Source of the DNA: an uncultured Pelagibacteraceae bacterium
Lineage (GTDB): Bacteria; Pseudomonadota; Alphaproteobacteria; Pelagibacterales; Pelagibacteraceae
Length of the DNA: 64,000 nucleotides
Assembly (NCBI GenBank): GCA_902518835.1
Contig: CABYHH010000004.1
Coordinates: 1 to 64,000, forward strand
Direction: 5' to 3'
The notes beneath the pieces were generated by a model, which saw nothing but the letters and a program-made list of their open reading frames with translations, searched no databases and was not told the origin of the DNA. Positions within the stretch are counted from its first letter, which is position 1. Each line of letters begins with the position of its first letter. Below are positions 1 through 9,746 of the stretch, piece by piece. The position numbers were made by a program, and so were the translations under genes.

Positions 1-282
1 TCTTTTAATTTTTTTTTCGATGTTTGAAATTTCAATATCAGACCCTTTAATCTCTAAAGGCCTATTTTCATCTTTAGATGATTGTTCAATTTCTTCCCTT
101 GAAAGTTGGCCAGATATTATAGGATTGTAAGCTTTTATACCTTTGGCAACCTCACCGTCCGCAATACCTTGTACTTCAACTTCATGTAACTTGCAAAAAT
201 CTGCTATTTGTTTAAAAGTTAAAGTTGTGTTTTCAACAAGCCATACAGCTGTTGCCATTGGCATTAAAGGTGCATTAGACAT
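1..282 (-). CDS. trcR: TrcR/DUF1013 cell-cycle transcriptional regulator, C-terminus beyond window
   Basis: Reading the minus strand from ATG at 282 gives 94 codons that run off the left edge, so the C-terminus is missing. The visible N-terminus (MSNAPLMPMATAVWLV, then TFKQIADFCKLH, EVQGIADGEVAKGIK) matches the alphaproteobacterial DUF1013 family, named TrcR in annotation pipelines. The family is described as a helix-turn-helix-like cell-cycle transcription factor. Its start abuts the stop of rpmE with no spacer, so the two are probably co-transcribed. Family assignment is from remembered sequence similarity; the exact regulon cannot be inferred here. Confidence 0.8.
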   Translation of the reverse strand, partial: MSNAPLMPMATAVWLVENTTLTFKQIADFCKLHEVEVQGIADGEVAKGIKAYNPIISGQLSREEIEQSSKDENRPLEIKGSDIEISNIEKKIKR

Positions 283-513
283 TTAGTTTTTTTTATCTGT
301 TTTGAAATTTTGAAATTTTTTATTAAATTTACTTATTCTGCCTTTATCCATCAATTTTTGTTTACCACCTGTCCAAGCAGAATGCGATTTCGGATCTATT
401 TCTAATCTTAATAAATCCCCCTCAGAACCCCATGTTGATTTAGTCTCAAATTGAGTTCCATCAGTCATCTCGACTTTGATTTTGTGGTACTTAGGATGAA
501 TATTTTTTTTCAT
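283..513 (-). CDS. rpmE: 50S ribosomal protein L31
   Basis: This 76-residue protein begins [10 protein letters not shown] and contains the L31 signatures [25 protein letters not shown] and a basic C-terminus. L31 sits in the 50S central protuberance and contributes to the bridge to the 30S subunit. The cysteines of zinc-binding (C+) L31 are absent, so this is the C-minus type, independent of zinc. Length is normal. It lies directly upstream of trcR. A promoter-like pair, AAACAA/TTTATA as read on the plus strand (TTGTTT at 543-548 and TATAAA at 521-526 on the minus strand), sits only 7 bases from the ATG, suggesting a nearly leaderless transcript. Confidence 0.95.
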   Translation of the reverse strand: MKKNIHPKYHKIKVEMTDGTQFETKSTWGSEGDLLRLEIDPKSHSAWTGGKQKLMDKGRISKFNKKFQNFKTDKKN

Positions 514-548
514 TTCGAGATTTATAACAAAAGATTTTTTTAAAACAA

Positions 549-1289
549 TTAAAAGTTGATTACATTTTCCAGAAATTTATGGTTAATATCCTGATTGGAT
601 GCAATGACATTTATTTCATCGATTTTGTCTAAGTCAATCTCATTAATTATGCCTCCTGCCTCTTTGATTAAAATTATACCTGCAGCAATATCCCATAAAT
701 GAAGATTTTTTAAGAAACATCCATCGTATCTGCCAGAGGCGACATAGGCCATGTCGAGAGCAGCAACACCTGATTTTCTACTAGGAAAATCTGGTCTATT
801 TTTTAAATGATTGCCTATTGCAAACAAGCAATCGTTAATTTTATTTTTATTTGAAACTCTAATTCTTTGGTTATTATAGTAAGCACCATTATTTTTTTCA
901 GCAAAAAACATTTCATCTTTTATTGGATCATAAATTAAACCTGAAACGATCTCATCATTTGTTTTTAGCGCAATTGAAATTGCAAAATGAGGCACACCAT
1001 GGAGAAAATTTACAGTACCATCAATGGGGTCTATTATCCAAGTATTTTTTGTATCCTTATTTTTTTTGATACCTTTTTCTTCACTTATAAATGAGTAAGT
1101 TGGTCTAGCCTTTTCTAACTCATCTAAAATTATTTTTTCAACTCTTAAATCTGAGTTTGTCACAAAATCCTTTGGACTTTTTTTTGATACCTGTAATTTT
1201 TCAATTTCACCAAAATCTCTAATTAAAATTTTTGATGCCTTAATACCTGCTTTAATCATTACATTTAGATTTGGAGAAATAGATTTCAT
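549..1289 (-). CDS. suhB: Inositol monophosphatase family protein (SuhB-like)
   Basis: The 246-residue protein belongs to the Mg-dependent inositol monophosphatase/FIG superfamily. Metal-binding motifs are visible: Glu70-Glu71 in the SEEKG segment, DPIDGT at 87-92, and WDIAAG near 199-204 followed by the family's EAGG. Homologues hydrolyse inositol-1-phosphate or related sugar phosphates, and SuhB also has RNA-related roles in E. coli. It is cytosolic, with no signal peptide. It lies 4 bases downstream of efp and upstream of rpmE in a tightly packed minus-strand run. Substrate specificity cannot be told from sequence; 3'(2'),5'-bisphosphate nucleotidase is a less likely alternative. Confidence 0.85.
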   Translation of the reverse strand: MKSISPNLNVMIKAGIKASKILIRDFGEIEKLQVSKKSPKDFVTNSDLRVEKIILDELEKARPTYSFISEEKGIKKNKDTKNTWIIDPIDGTVNFLHGVPHFAISIALKTNDEIVSGLIYDPIKDEMFFAEKNNGAYYNNQRIRVSNKNKINDCLFAIGNHLKNRPDFPSRKSGVAALDMAYVASGRYDGCFLKNLHLWDIAAGIILIKEAGGIINEIDLDKIDEINVIASNQDINHKFLENVINF

Positions 1290-1293
1290 TTAA

Positions 1294-1854
1294 TTAAATT
1301 TTTTTTACGTATTCTAAATTTCTAGTATCTAAAATAATATCATCTCCGGACTCTATAAACGGAGGAACCTGTATACTTAGCCCATTATCTAAAGTGGCTG
1401 GTTTGTAAGATGAAGATACTGTTTGACCTTTTAAAGCTGCGTCTGTTGTCTCAATTTTACAAGTTACTTGGTTTGGTAAATCTACCAAGATTGGGGACTC
1501 TTTGTAGAAACTAACTGAAACTTCTAAATTTTCACTTAATAATTTACCTTTTTCTCCGATTATCTCTTTTTTTATCTCTATTTGTTCAAAAGATTTAGGT
1601 TCCATAAAAAAATAATTGCTTTCATCTTCATATAAAAAATTGTATTTATTTTCATCTAAAGATGCTTTTTCGATGGCCTCACTTGATCTAAATCTCTCGT
1701 TTAATTTTGTATTCCTATTTACACTTTTCATTTCAACTTGTGCAAACGCACCACCTTTACCAGGTTTTACATGCTGAGTTTTAAGAACTTGCCATAAATC
1801 ATCTTTATGTTCCAGCAACATTCCAACTCTAATTTCACCAGCATTAATTTTCAT
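1294..1854 (-). CDS. efp: Elongation factor P
   Basis: The 186-residue protein has the three-domain EF-P layout. Its domain I loop, KPGKGGAFAQV, places the conserved modifiable lysine at about residue 33, followed by the OB domains with SYKPATLDNG and VPPFIESGD. EF-P binds between the ribosomal P and E sites and relieves stalling on polyproline. Length is typical. The start overlaps the stop of thiE by 4 bases, so efp is expressed as part of the thiE-efp-suhB run. No EpmA/EpmB modification gene is visible in this window, so the modification state of the lysine is unknown. Confidence 0.96.
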   Translation of the reverse strand: MKINAGEIRVGMLLEHKDDLWQVLKTQHVKPGKGGAFAQVEMKSVNRNTKLNERFRSSEAIEKASLDENKYNFLYEDESNYFFMEPKSFEQIEIKKEIIGEKGKLLSENLEVSVSFYKESPILVDLPNQVTCKIETTDAALKGQTVSSSYKPATLDNGLSIQVPPFIESGDDIILDTRNLEYVKKI

Positions 1855-2465
1855 ATAAATTTTTTAATAGCGTTCTTTGGTTTAAGTTTTTTATTTTTCC
1901 AAATGTAGCCTGAAATAGCTAAAAAGTTTGCTTTATTCAACAAAAGATTCTTATAATTCTTTGAGTTAATGCCACCGATTACAACAATTGGGGTTTTTGT
2001 CATCATTCTCGCCTTTTTAAGTAGATTAATTGATGCTCTATATTTTACTTTTTTTGTTTTCGATGAATTAAATGCTCCAAAAGCTAAATAGTCTGCTTTA
2101 TTTTTTATCGCATTTTTTGCTAGTTGAATTGAATTGTGACATGTAATTCCAATTATTTTTTTTCCAATGATTTTTCTAGCTTCTAAAATATTCATATCTT
2201 TTTGACCAAGGTGACATCCATCAGCATTTAATTTTTTGGCAAGATACACATCATCGTTTATTAAAAATTTTACTTCAAATTTGTCACATATTTTTTGAAT
2301 TTTACGTCCAATTATTAATTTTTTTTTAAAACCTTCTTTTTTGAGTCTCAATTGAAAAAATTTTATTTTTTTTTGTTTTAAAACCTCATTCAAATCTTTG
2401 AAAAAATTTTTATTTATCTTCAGTGGTGAAATTAGGTAGATAAATTTTTTTCTATTATATTTCAA
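1851..2465 (-). CDS. thiE: Thiamine-phosphate synthase
   Basis: This 204-residue TIM-barrel protein matches ThiE, which condenses HMP-pyrophosphate with thiazole phosphate to form thiamine monophosphate. Visible signatures are FLINDDVYLA, the metal/pyrophosphate-binding GCHLGQKDM, GITCHNS, the phosphate loop GAFNSSKTK, and a C-terminal VVIGGIN. The best start is TTG at 2463-2465, which overlaps the end of fba by 11 bases; no ATG fits. Length is near the usual 210. The thiazole-side genes and thiC are not in this window, while thiD is at 21233, consistent with dependence on salvaged HMP as reported for SAR11. Confidence 0.85.
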   Translation of the reverse strand: MKYNRKKFIYLISPLKINKNFFKDLNEVLKQKKIKFFQLRLKKEGFKKKLIIGRKIQKICDKFEVKFLINDDVYLAKKLNADGCHLGQKDMNILEARKIIGKKIIGITCHNSIQLAKNAIKNKADYLAFGAFNSSKTKKVKYRASINLLKKARMMTKTPIVVIGGINSKNYKNLLLNKANFLAISGYIWKNKKLKPKNAIKKFI

Positions 2466-3462
2466 GATCTTTTGACCATTTTCCTTGAGCAGCCAATGTA
2501 TTCATTTCAGCTCGATGGTTAAAAATCTTCTGGGTACCCTCAATATTATGAATATCTTTTGACCAATGCTTCAAGGCACTTTGTTGAAGAGCCCTTCCAT
2601 AAGAATAGCTCATTATAAAATTAGTATTATTGTGCTTGTTAATCAAATTCAAATTTTCTGTAGCTTCTACTTCAGATTGACCACCAGATAAAAAAGCTAT
2701 ACCTGGCACATCTGAGGGTACAGAGGTCTTTAAACATTCCAATGTTAATTTTGCGACTTCCTCATTAGAAATTTTTTCTTTGGATTTATCTCCTGCCAAA
2801 ATCATATTAGGCTTTAGTATAATTCCCTTTAAATCCACCTTTTGTATAATAAGTTCTTCAAAGCATTTTTTTATAACTTCAGAAGTTATTTTCAAACATT
2901 CTTTGGCAGAATGATAACCTTCCATTAAGACTTCAGGTTCAACTATCGGAACCATATTGCATTCTTGAACTAGCGAAGAGTATCTTGCCAACGCATGTGC
3001 ATTAGAATGGATTGAGAGTTTACTTGGATAATTTTTAGATATATTATAAACACCTCTCCATTTTGTAAATTTTGCACCTAATTTATGATATTCTTTAAGT
3101 CTATCTCTTAATCCATCAAGACCTTCGGTAACCTTTTCTTCTGGTGAGCCAGCTAAAACTTTTGCCCCTGTGTCTACCTTTATACCAGGAAATGAGCCCG
3201 TATTTGAAATTAATTCGGGAATTGTATTTTTTTTTGATGATGTTTGTCTAATTGTTTCATCATATAAAATTACACCTCCAATACATTCGTTCATTGAGGA
3301 TGAACTAAAAAGTGTTTCTCTGAACGACAATCTGTTTTCTGGGGTTGAAGGGACATTTACACTGTTCAATCTTTTAGTCATTGTTGCAGTACTTTCATCT
3401 GCAGCTAAAATTCCTTTGCCGTTTTCTAAAATTTTTAATGCTATATTATTTAGTTCTGACAT
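2455..3462 (-). CDS. fba: Class I fructose-bisphosphate aldolase
   Basis: The 335-residue protein is a class I (Schiff-base) aldolase, cleaving or forming fructose-1,6-bisphosphate. ILAADES (18-24), the KWR motif at 134-136, EPE at 175-177 and the Schiff-base lysine in ILKPNM (Lys217) are all visible, followed by SGGQSE. This eukaryote-like class I form differs from the zinc-dependent class II enzymes common in bacteria. It lies immediately downstream of pgk, with a 1-base gap, in a tkt-gap-pgk-fba cluster, so it serves the triose branch in either the gluconeogenic or glycolytic direction. Confidence 0.95.
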   Translation of the reverse strand: MSELNNIALKILENGKGILAADESTATMTKRLNSVNVPSTPENRLSFRETLFSSSSMNECIGGVILYDETIRQTSSKKNTIPELISNTGSFPGIKVDTGAKVLAGSPEEKVTEGLDGLRDRLKEYHKLGAKFTKWRGVYNISKNYPSKLSIHSNAHALARYSSLVQECNMVPIVEPEVLMEGYHSAKECLKITSEVIKKCFEELIIQKVDLKGIILKPNMILAGDKSKEKISNEEVAKLTLECLKTSVPSDVPGIAFLSGGQSEVEATENLNLINKHNNTNFIMSYSYGRALQQSALKHWSKDIHNIEGTQKIFNHRAEMNTLAAQGKWSKDLEI

Positions 3463-3463
3463 T

Positions 3464-4642
3464 TTAATTCAGAGCTTTTATACCAGGAAGTTCTTTTCCT
3501 TCAAGATATTCTAAAAAAGCACCACCAGCAGTTGAAACAAAATTAAAATTTTTGATTGCATTTAATTGATTGACGACCGCCACTGTATCTCCACCACCAA
3601 CCACAGAATAGATTGAATTGTCTTTATTCTTTCTAATAATTGTTTTTGCAATCTCAAAGCTACCTTTAGCAAAATTTGGATTTTCAAAATAACCAGCAGG
3701 ACCATTCCAAAGAACTGTTTTACTATTTTCAATAATATTCTTAATTTTTTTAAGTGTTTTTGGTCCTAAGTCTAAGATGAAATCATCATCTATTATGTCC
3801 CCAAGATCCTTCGTTTGAGCAACCCCATCTGTGCTTTTGCCAGTTAAGACATCTTCCGGATAAATAATTTCACAAAAATGATTTTTTGAAATCTCAAAAA
3901 TTTCTTTTATTATAATTTCACAATTATCTTCATTAATTGATTTTCCAATCTTATAACCTTTGAAGCTTAGAATATTGTTGGCCATACCCCCAACAAAAAT
4001 TATGTTGTTTAATTTAGGTATCAAATTTTTGATTACATCTATTTTTGTAGAAATTTTAGATCCACCAATTATGCAAGTAATTGGTTTTTTGATTTCAATA
4101 GTAACTTTTTTTAAAGCATTTACCTCAGTCTCTAATTGTAATCCAGCAAATGATGGTAGAAATTCTGTAATTTTGCACACAGAGGCATGAGTTCTGTGAG
4201 AGCAAGAAAAAGCATCATTTACAAATAAATCTGCAAAACTAGCTAGATGTTTTGAAAAATTTGAATCATTTTTCTCTTCTTCTGCATAAAATCTTATATT
4301 TTCAAAAAAGATAACTTTCTCCTTAGGTTCTTTAAATAAATCATCTCTTTTAATTTTTAGAATGTCTTCATTTATAAAGTTAATTTTTGTTTTAATCTTT
4401 TTTTCTAGGTACTCACAAATTGGTTTGAGAGAAAGATCTTTATTTAATTTGCCTTTAGGACGTCCGACGTGAGAAATTATTAAAATTTTTGAGTTTCTTT
4501 TTATTAAAAATTCTAGGATCGGAATAATTTTAATTATTCTTGTTTCATCAGTAATATCACCATTTCTCATAGGGACATTTAAATCTAATCTTAATAAAAC
4601 TCTCTTACTACCAAGATTTTCATGATCTTTAATACTGTTCAT
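3464..4642 (-). CDS. pgk: Phosphoglycerate kinase
   Basis: The 392-residue protein carries the PGK signatures: LRLDLNVPMRNG with DETRI for 3-phosphoglycerate binding, SHVGRPKG, the nucleotide-site GGSKISTKI, NGPAGYFE, and GGGDTVA near the C-terminus. It interconverts 1,3-bisphosphoglycerate and 3-phosphoglycerate with ADP/ATP in the cytosol. Length is standard. Its ATG shares one base with the gap stop codon, indicating translational coupling within the tkt-gap-pgk-fba run. Confidence 0.97.
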   Translation of the reverse strand: MNSIKDHENLGSKRVLLRLDLNVPMRNGDITDETRIIKIIPILEFLIKRNSKILIISHVGRPKGKLNKDLSLKPICEYLEKKIKTKINFINEDILKIKRDDLFKEPKEKVIFFENIRFYAEEEKNDSNFSKHLASFADLFVNDAFSCSHRTHASVCKITEFLPSFAGLQLETEVNALKKVTIEIKKPITCIIGGSKISTKIDVIKNLIPKLNNIIFVGGMANNILSFKGYKIGKSINEDNCEIIIKEIFEISKNHFCEIIYPEDVLTGKSTDGVAQTKDLGDIIDDDFILDLGPKTLKKIKNIIENSKTVLWNGPAGYFENPNFAKGSFEIAKTIIRKNKDNSIYSVVGGGDTVAVVNQLNAIKNFNFVSTAGGAFLEYLEGKELPGIKALN

Positions 4643-5643
4643 TAAGAATTCTTATGAAGATATTCTACAATATCACACATTCTATTTGAAAAACCCCATT
4701 CATTATCATACCAGGCAGAAATTTTACCCATATTTTTACCCACCACTTTTGTTAAGCTTTCATCTACTATTGAAGAGGCAGGATTATGATTAAAGTCAAT
4801 TGAAACAAGTTTTTCTTTTGTGCTTTCAAGAATTTTATTTTTTTTACTGAAGTTTTGGAATGCTAAATTAATCTTTTCAATAGTAATGTCTTTTTTTGTA
4901 CAAAAGACCAGTTCAATTAATGAGACATTCGGTGTAGGGACTCTCATTGCCACACCCTCTAGTTTACCTTTCAGCGAAGGGATAATCTTACCAATTGCTA
5001 TAGATGCACCTGACGAGGTTGGCACAATAGACTGGCTAGCTGATCTAGCTCTTCTCAGGTCTTTATGAGAATTGTCTAATATTCTTTGGTCGCTTGTAAA
5101 GGAATGTATAGTGGTCATAAACCCTTTTTCGATTTCAAAATTTTCGTTTAAAACATGAGCTACAGGAGCAAGACAATTTGTTGTGCAAGAAGCAGCAGAT
5201 ATAATCTTGTCCTCTGTTTTTAATTCAGTTTCATTTACTCCAAATACAATAGTTTTATCAGCATCTTTACACGGGGCAGAAACTAGAACTCTTTTTGCAC
5301 CATTATTAATATGTGTTAATAGTTTTTCTTTTGAGTTAAATTTACCTGTGCATTCTAAAACACAATCCACACCATATTTATTCCATTTGATATTCTTTAA
5401 ATCTGTTTCTTGGCCAAATGAAATTTTATTTTTATTGATAATAATATGATTTTCATCAAAATCTATTTCCGCATTAAATTTTCCATGAATAGAGTCATAT
5501 TTTAAAAGAGATGAGCACGTTTCAGAATTGGTTCTATTATTGATGTATTTAATTTCTATATTTTTATTTTTATTTTCGATAATTGATCGAACAATCATTC
5601 TTCCTATTCTACCCATTCCATTAATTCCTATTTTGATTGTCAT
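4642..5643 (-). CDS. gap: Glyceraldehyde-3-phosphate dehydrogenase
   Basis: The 333-residue enzyme has an N-terminal Rossmann motif ([10 protein letters not shown]), the catalytic cysteine in AASCTTNC at residue 153, and the C-terminal [12 protein letters not shown] signature. It oxidises glyceraldehyde-3-phosphate to 1,3-bisphosphoglycerate. The position after beta-2, usually Asp in NAD-specific enzymes (IND), reads INNRTN here, so strict NAD preference is not assured; an NADP-using or dual enzyme, or an Epd-like role, is possible. Context next to pgk favours true GAPDH. The ATG overlaps the tkt stop in an ATGA junction. Confidence 0.95.
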   Translation of the reverse strand: MTIKIGINGMGRIGRMIVRSIIENKNKNIEIKYINNRTNSETCSSLLKYDSIHGKFNAEIDFDENHIIINKNKISFGQETDLKNIKWNKYGVDCVLECTGKFNSKEKLLTHINNGAKRVLVSAPCKDADKTIVFGVNETELKTEDKIISAASCTTNCLAPVAHVLNENFEIEKGFMTTIHSFTSDQRILDNSHKDLRRARSASQSIVPTSSGASIAIGKIIPSLKGKLEGVAMRVPTPNVSLIELVFCTKKDITIEKINLAFQNFSKKNKILESTKEKLVSIDFNHNPASSIVDESLTKVVGKNMGKISAWYDNEWGFSNRMCDIVEYLHKNS

Positions 5644-7577
5644 AATTTTTTTTTAATTTTTTTTACTATAATCTCTGAACTTAATCCAAAGTGACTATAT
5701 ATATCTCTATAAGGTGCGCTTTTTCCAAAATCATCAATTCCAAAATTAAGTCCTTTGTTGCCAGTATATTTTTTCCAATAATCAGTTTCAGAGGCCTCTA
5801 TAGAAATTACAAGCTTGGTTTCATTCAAAATTTTATTTTTGTAGACTTCACTTTGTTGATCAAATAATTCCTGGCAAGGCATTGATATTACTTTTGAGTA
5901 AATGCCATCTGTGGCTAATTTATGACTAACATCTATTGCAAGACTAGTTTCGGATCCTGTTGCTATAATTGTTGCACTTATTTTACTACTCGTTCTTAAA
6001 ACCTCATAAGCGCCAGTAATAGAAAGATTTTTTAATGTTTTTTTTGTACGCACTGGATTTAAGCTTTGTCTTGTTAGAGCTAATACACTTGGTGAACTTT
6101 TACTCATTAATGCTAATTGCCAACACTCAAAAGTTTCTATTAAGTCTGAAGGTCTAAAAACATTTAAATTCGGTATTGACCGTAAACTAGTCAATTGTTC
6201 TATAGGTTGATGGGTTGGACCATCTTCTCCGAGACCGATTGAGTCATGTGTAAAAACATAAATAATTTTTTTTTTCATCATAGCTGCAAGTCTTATTGAT
6301 GGTTTACAGTAATCGCTAAATATCAAAAAAGTTCCACCGTAAGGAATAAGCTCACTATGAAGTGCGATACCATTCATTATACCACACATAGCGTGTTCTC
6401 TTACCCCGTAATGAATATAATTTCCTGAAAAATCATTTGATTGAATAATTTTATGATTTTTAGTTTTGGTATTATTTGATCCTGCTAAATCCGCTGATCC
6501 ACCAATTAAGTTTGGAAGTTTGGATGCAATTTCCAAAAATCTTTCTGAACATTTTCTAGTAGCTATTGGTTGTAAATTTTTTAAGTAATCTGATTTTGCT
6601 TTTTCTATCGCAGCGTTGATATTATTTCTGTTTTGATTAAATTTTAATGAAAATTTTTTTTTACTTTTTTCAGCTTTAATTGATGCTTTTTTACCTATTG
6701 ATCTCCATTCATCCATTAAGTTTTTTGGAATTTCAAAAGTATTGTGTGGCCAGTTTAATTTTTTTCTGACTAATCTTATTTCATCTTCGCCTAATGGACT
6801 GCCATGAGATGATGCATTGCCACTCTTATTTGGGGATCCATATCCAATTGTTGTTTTACAAGAGATTGCTACAGGTTTTTTTGATTTTTGTGCTTTGCCA
6901 AGAGCTTTTGATATTTCTTTATAATTATGTCCATTAATTTTAAAATAATTCCAACCATAACTTTTAAATCTTTTTTCATGATTATCAGATACTGCTAAGC
7001 TAGTTGGACCATCAATTGAAATTGAATTATTATCAAAAAGTAATATCAGGTTTTTAAGCTTTAGGTGTCCAGCAAGACTTAAAGCCTCATGACTTATGCC
7101 CTCCATTAAGCAACCATCACCTGCTAAAACATAAGTTTTATGATTGATAATATTCTTTCCAAATTTTTTTTTCAAAATTTCTTCTGAAATCGCAAAACCA
7201 ACCGCGTTAGAAATTCCTTGTCCTAAAGGACCTGTTGTAGTTTCAATACCAGTGTGGGGATGATATTCTGGGTGACCTGCACACATTGAATTTAGTTGTC
7301 TAAATTTTTTAATCTCTCTTAAAGAAATACTTTTATAACCTGTTAGATAGAGGAGCGAGTAAAGCAACATAGAACCGTGCCCTGCTGAGAGAACAAATCT
7401 ATCTCTATTAATCCAGTCTGGATTTTTAGGATTAAAGTTTAAAAAATCTTTAAAAAGGACAGTTGCAACATCAGCCATTCCCATAGGCATACCTGGATGT
7501 CCAGAATTAGCTTTTTGAACTGCATCTATAGACAAAAATCTAATACAATTCGCCAATTCTTTATAAAGTTTACTCAA
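5640..7577 (-). CDS. tkt: Transketolase
   Basis: The 645-residue thiamine-pyrophosphate enzyme transfers two-carbon units in the pentose phosphate pathway. Visible landmarks are SGHPGMPMG near residue 25, the HGSM segment at 67-70, the TPP-binding GDGCLMEG (153-160) ending in NN, and the catalytic-Glu segment YGVREHAM in the pyrimidine domain, followed by [15 protein letters not shown]. It is the first gene of the minus-strand tkt-gap-pgk-fba-thiE-efp-suhB run and is divergent from zauP across 55 bases, where the operon promoter should lie. Length is slightly below the usual 660. Confidence 0.97.
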   Translation of the reverse strand: MSKLYKELANCIRFLSIDAVQKANSGHPGMPMGMADVATVLFKDFLNFNPKNPDWINRDRFVLSAGHGSMLLYSLLYLTGYKSISLREIKKFRQLNSMCAGHPEYHPHTGIETTTGPLGQGISNAVGFAISEEILKKKFGKNIINHKTYVLAGDGCLMEGISHEALSLAGHLKLKNLILLFDNNSISIDGPTSLAVSDNHEKRFKSYGWNYFKINGHNYKEISKALGKAQKSKKPVAISCKTTIGYGSPNKSGNASSHGSPLGEDEIRLVRKKLNWPHNTFEIPKNLMDEWRSIGKKASIKAEKSKKKFSLKFNQNRNNINAAIEKAKSDYLKNLQPIATRKCSERFLEIASKLPNLIGGSADLAGSNNTKTKNHKIIQSNDFSGNYIHYGVREHAMCGIMNGIALHSELIPYGGTFLIFSDYCKPSIRLAAMMKKKIIYVFTHDSIGLGEDGPTHQPIEQLTSLRSIPNLNVFRPSDLIETFECWQLALMSKSSPSVLALTRQSLNPVRTKKTLKNLSITGAYEVLRTSSKISATIIATGSETSLAIDVSHKLATDGIYSKVISMPCQELFDQQSEVYKNKILNETKLVISIEASETDYWKKYTGNKGLNFGIDDFGKSAPYRDIYSHFGLSSEIIVKKIKKKL

Positions 7578-7632
7578 GCAATTATCCTGTCTAGACTAAG
7601 AAGATTCTATTTAATAATATAATAATATATAT

Positions 7633-7956
7633 ATGAATTCTTTAATCGAAAAAGAAAAAAAACTTAATTCAGCGTTAGCAAAATTAAAAAACTTAAATTT
7701 AAAAAACCCAGACATAAAAAAAAACATAGAGAATCTAAGTAACCAAAAAAATCAATTAGAAATTGAAAAACAAGATATAGAGGAAAAATATAAAAATTTA
7801 ATTAGCGATTACAACGATTTAAGTAAAAAATTGGATGAATTACAAAATCAACAAAAAGCTGAAAAAAAAAAACATATTGAGTTTTCTCAAAAAATTGATG
7901 AATTAAATCAAGAAACAGATATTTTACTAGAAGAGGTAGATAAATGGCAAACGTAA
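7633..7956 (+). CDS. zauP: Small coiled-coil protein upstream of zapA, ZauP-like
   Basis: The 107-residue protein is almost entirely heptad-like and rich in Lys, Glu and Asn, with no signal peptide or membrane segment, so it should form a long coiled coil in the cytoplasm. It overlaps the start of zapA by 13 bases. In Caulobacter the gene directly upstream of zapA encodes ZauP, a coiled-coil partner of ZapA that helps focus the Z-ring, so position and structure together suggest a ZauP homologue. Coiled-coil sequences drift quickly and assignment rests mostly on synteny. A TATAAT at 7618-7623 lies 9 bases before the ATG. Confidence 0.6.
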   Translation: MNSLIEKEKKLNSALAKLKNLNLKNPDIKKNIENLSNQKNQLEIEKQDIEEKYKNLISDYNDLSKKLDELQNQQKAEKKKHIEFSQKIDELNQETDILLEEVDKWQT

Positions 7957-8390
7957 GTATAAAATTCAATGGTAAAGAATTTTTGTTATCTTGCGAAGAT
8001 GGCCAGGAAGAACAATTAGAAGAATTACTGATCCAAATTAATCAAAAATTTAATAATCTTAAAAATGATCTTGGAAATCTTGGGGAAAATAAACTTTTAC
8101 TAATTACTGCCGTAAAAGTAATGGATGAATATTATGAAACTAAAAAAAAAGTGGATCAAAAAAAAGACGAATTAAAAGATCTCTCTAATAAATTTAGAGA
8201 ACTTAAGTCTCTGATTTATGAGTATAGAGATGAGAAAGAACAGGAAATAAGTTTGTTAAACAAAAATCATCTTAAATTGAAAAACGAAATTGAAATAAAT
8301 AAAAAAAGCTATGAAAAATTAATTGATGAAGCTGCCGATGAAATTTCAAGTTTTGTTGAAAAAGCAAACTCACAAAATTTATCTAATTAA
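7944..8390 (+). CDS. zapA: Cell division protein ZapA
   Basis: The 148-residue protein starts MANVSIKFNGKEF and follows the ZapA pattern: a short beta-rich N-terminal domain (to about residue 45), a helical KLLLITAVKVMDEYYE segment, then a long coiled coil. ZapA binds FtsZ and cross-links protofilaments at the division site. It is longer than the usual 100-110 residues because of an extended C-terminal coiled coil. Coupled translation with the upstream coiled-coil gene suggests the two act together. The downstream cyclo-ligase gene follows after 6 bases, the classic zapA-fau neighbourhood. Confidence 0.85.
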   Translation: MANVSIKFNGKEFLLSCEDGQEEQLEELLIQINQKFNNLKNDLGNLGENKLLLITAVKVMDEYYETKKKVDQKKDELKDLSNKFRELKSLIYEYRDEKEQEISLLNKNHLKLKNEIEINKKSYEKLIDEAADEISSFVEKANSQNLSN

Positions 8391-8396
8391 ATTATT

Positions 8397-8939
8397 GTGA
8401 ATAAATCAGTAATCAGAAAAAAATTATTAAAAGTTAGAAAACTAAATAATAATAAAAGTTTAAATATAAATTTTAGTTTTATTTTGAAAATTTTAGAAAA
8501 AGATAAAGTAAATAAAAAAATAATTGGTGGTTATTATCCATATAATTATGAAGTTGACACAATTAAAATTCTAAATAAACTTGAAAAACTTGGTTATCAA
8601 ATATCACTGCCAAAAATAAAAAAAAATAATGAAATGGATTTTTTATTCTGGTCAACCAAAGAGCCTCTTACGATAAATAGATATGGAATACCTGAACCTA
8701 CATCAAATCAAATTATCTATCCAAATATTCTTTTGATACCACTTGTAGCATTTGATAATCATTTAAATAGAATAGGTTATGGAGGTGGCTATTATGATAG
8801 ATATATAAAAAAAGTTAAAAAAAACAAAAAAATTATATTAATTGGGTTAGCTTATTCTTTTCAAAAAGTAAAAAAAATACCAACTAACAAATATGATATG
8901 AAACTAGATTATATTGTAACAGATAAAAATTTTATATGA
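8397..8939 (+). CDS. fau: 5-formyltetrahydrofolate cyclo-ligase
   Basis: The 180-residue protein matches the YgfA/MTHFS family, which converts 5-formyl-THF to 5,10-methenyl-THF using ATP. The diagnostic glycine-rich motif IGYGGGYYDRYI and preceding LLIPLVAFD are clear, as are N-terminal basic residues (RKKLLKVRK). The start is GTG at 8397. The end overlaps the following phosphoesterase gene by 4 bases. Gene order zapA-fau is widely conserved. The 6S RNA often found between these genes does not fit here, since only 6 bases separate them. Confidence 0.9.
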   Translation: MNKSVIRKKLLKVRKLNNNKSLNINFSFILKILEKDKVNKKIIGGYYPYNYEVDTIKILNKLEKLGYQISLPKIKKNNEMDFLFWSTKEPLTINRYGIPEPTSNQIIYPNILLIPLVAFDNHLNRIGYGGGYYDRYIKKVKKNKKIILIGLAYSFQKVKKIPTNKYDMKLDYIVTDKNFI

Positions 8940-9739
8940 GAATTTTATTTTTAGGAGATGTGGTAGGCAATACGGGTTGTTCAAAAATATTAAATAGTCT
9001 TTTAAGCCAAAAAGAATTGAATAAAATTGATTTTATAATTGTAAATGGAGAAAATGCATCTGAAGCAGGTGTTGGATTAACAAAAGAAATCTGTGAGGAT
9101 TTTTTTAAATGTGGTGTTGATGTCATCACTACTGGTAATCACGTTTGGGATCAAAAAGATATCATGAACTTTATTGATAAAGAAAATAGGTTACTTCGCC
9201 CTAAAAATTTATTTGAGCCGGCACCAGGTAAAGGATTTGAAGTTTTTCAAAATGAAAAAAATTTAAAAATTGGTGTTTTAAATTTAATGGGAAATGTTTT
9301 TATGAAAAAATGTGATGATGTATTTGAGATTTCTGAAAAATTTTTAACTGAGCATAAACTTAAAGAAGATTATGATTTTCTAGTTGTTGATTTTCATGGA
9401 GAAATTACGAGTGAAAAAAATGCGATAGGGCATTTTTTTGATGGAAAAGCTACTCTAGTTGTTGGAACACATACACACATTCCTACAAATGATGCGAGAA
9501 TTTTGAAAAATGGGACAGCGTATCAAACAGATGCAGGTATGTGTGGTGATTATGATTCAGTTATCGGAATGAATAAAGATAACTCTTTAAACAGATTTAT
9601 GAAAAAGGAGTCGACCAAACATTATCCGGCAACTGGTGACGCTACTTTAAGTGGAGTTATTGTTGATTGTGATATAAAAACTGGTTTAGCAGATAAAATT
9701 GAAAGTTATGTTTTTGGAGGTCAGCTAAAAAATACTTAA
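8936..9739 (+). CDS. ymdB: YmdB-family metallophosphoesterase (2',3'-cyclic nucleotide phosphodiesterase)
   Basis: The 267-residue protein belongs to the TIGR00282/YmdB calcineurin-like family. Dinuclear-metal ligands are visible in GDVVGNTG near the N-terminus, VNGENASE, TTGNHVWD, VDFHGEITSEK and the late GTHTHIPTND. Homologues hydrolyse 2',3'-cyclic or 3',5'-cyclic nucleotides and affect development and RNA turnover in Bacillus; the substrate in this lineage is unknown. It is cytosolic and of usual length. It is tightly coupled with the upstream cyclo-ligase and precedes yebC by 7 bases. Confidence 0.88.
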   Translation: MRILFLGDVVGNTGCSKILNSLLSQKELNKIDFIIVNGENASEAGVGLTKEICEDFFKCGVDVITTGNHVWDQKDIMNFIDKENRLLRPKNLFEPAPGKGFEVFQNEKNLKIGVLNLMGNVFMKKCDDVFEISEKFLTEHKLKEDYDFLVVDFHGEITSEKNAIGHFFDGKATLVVGTHTHIPTNDARILKNGTAYQTDAGMCGDYDSVIGMNKDNSLNRFMKKESTKHYPATGDATLSGVIVDCDIKTGLADKIESYVFGGQLKNT

Positions 9740-9746
9740 TTAGTTT

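Noticed and set aside
8391-8396. 6S RNA (ssrS) between zapA and the cyclo-ligase gene, its usual site
   Set aside because: Only 6 bases separate the genes; there is no room for the RNA.
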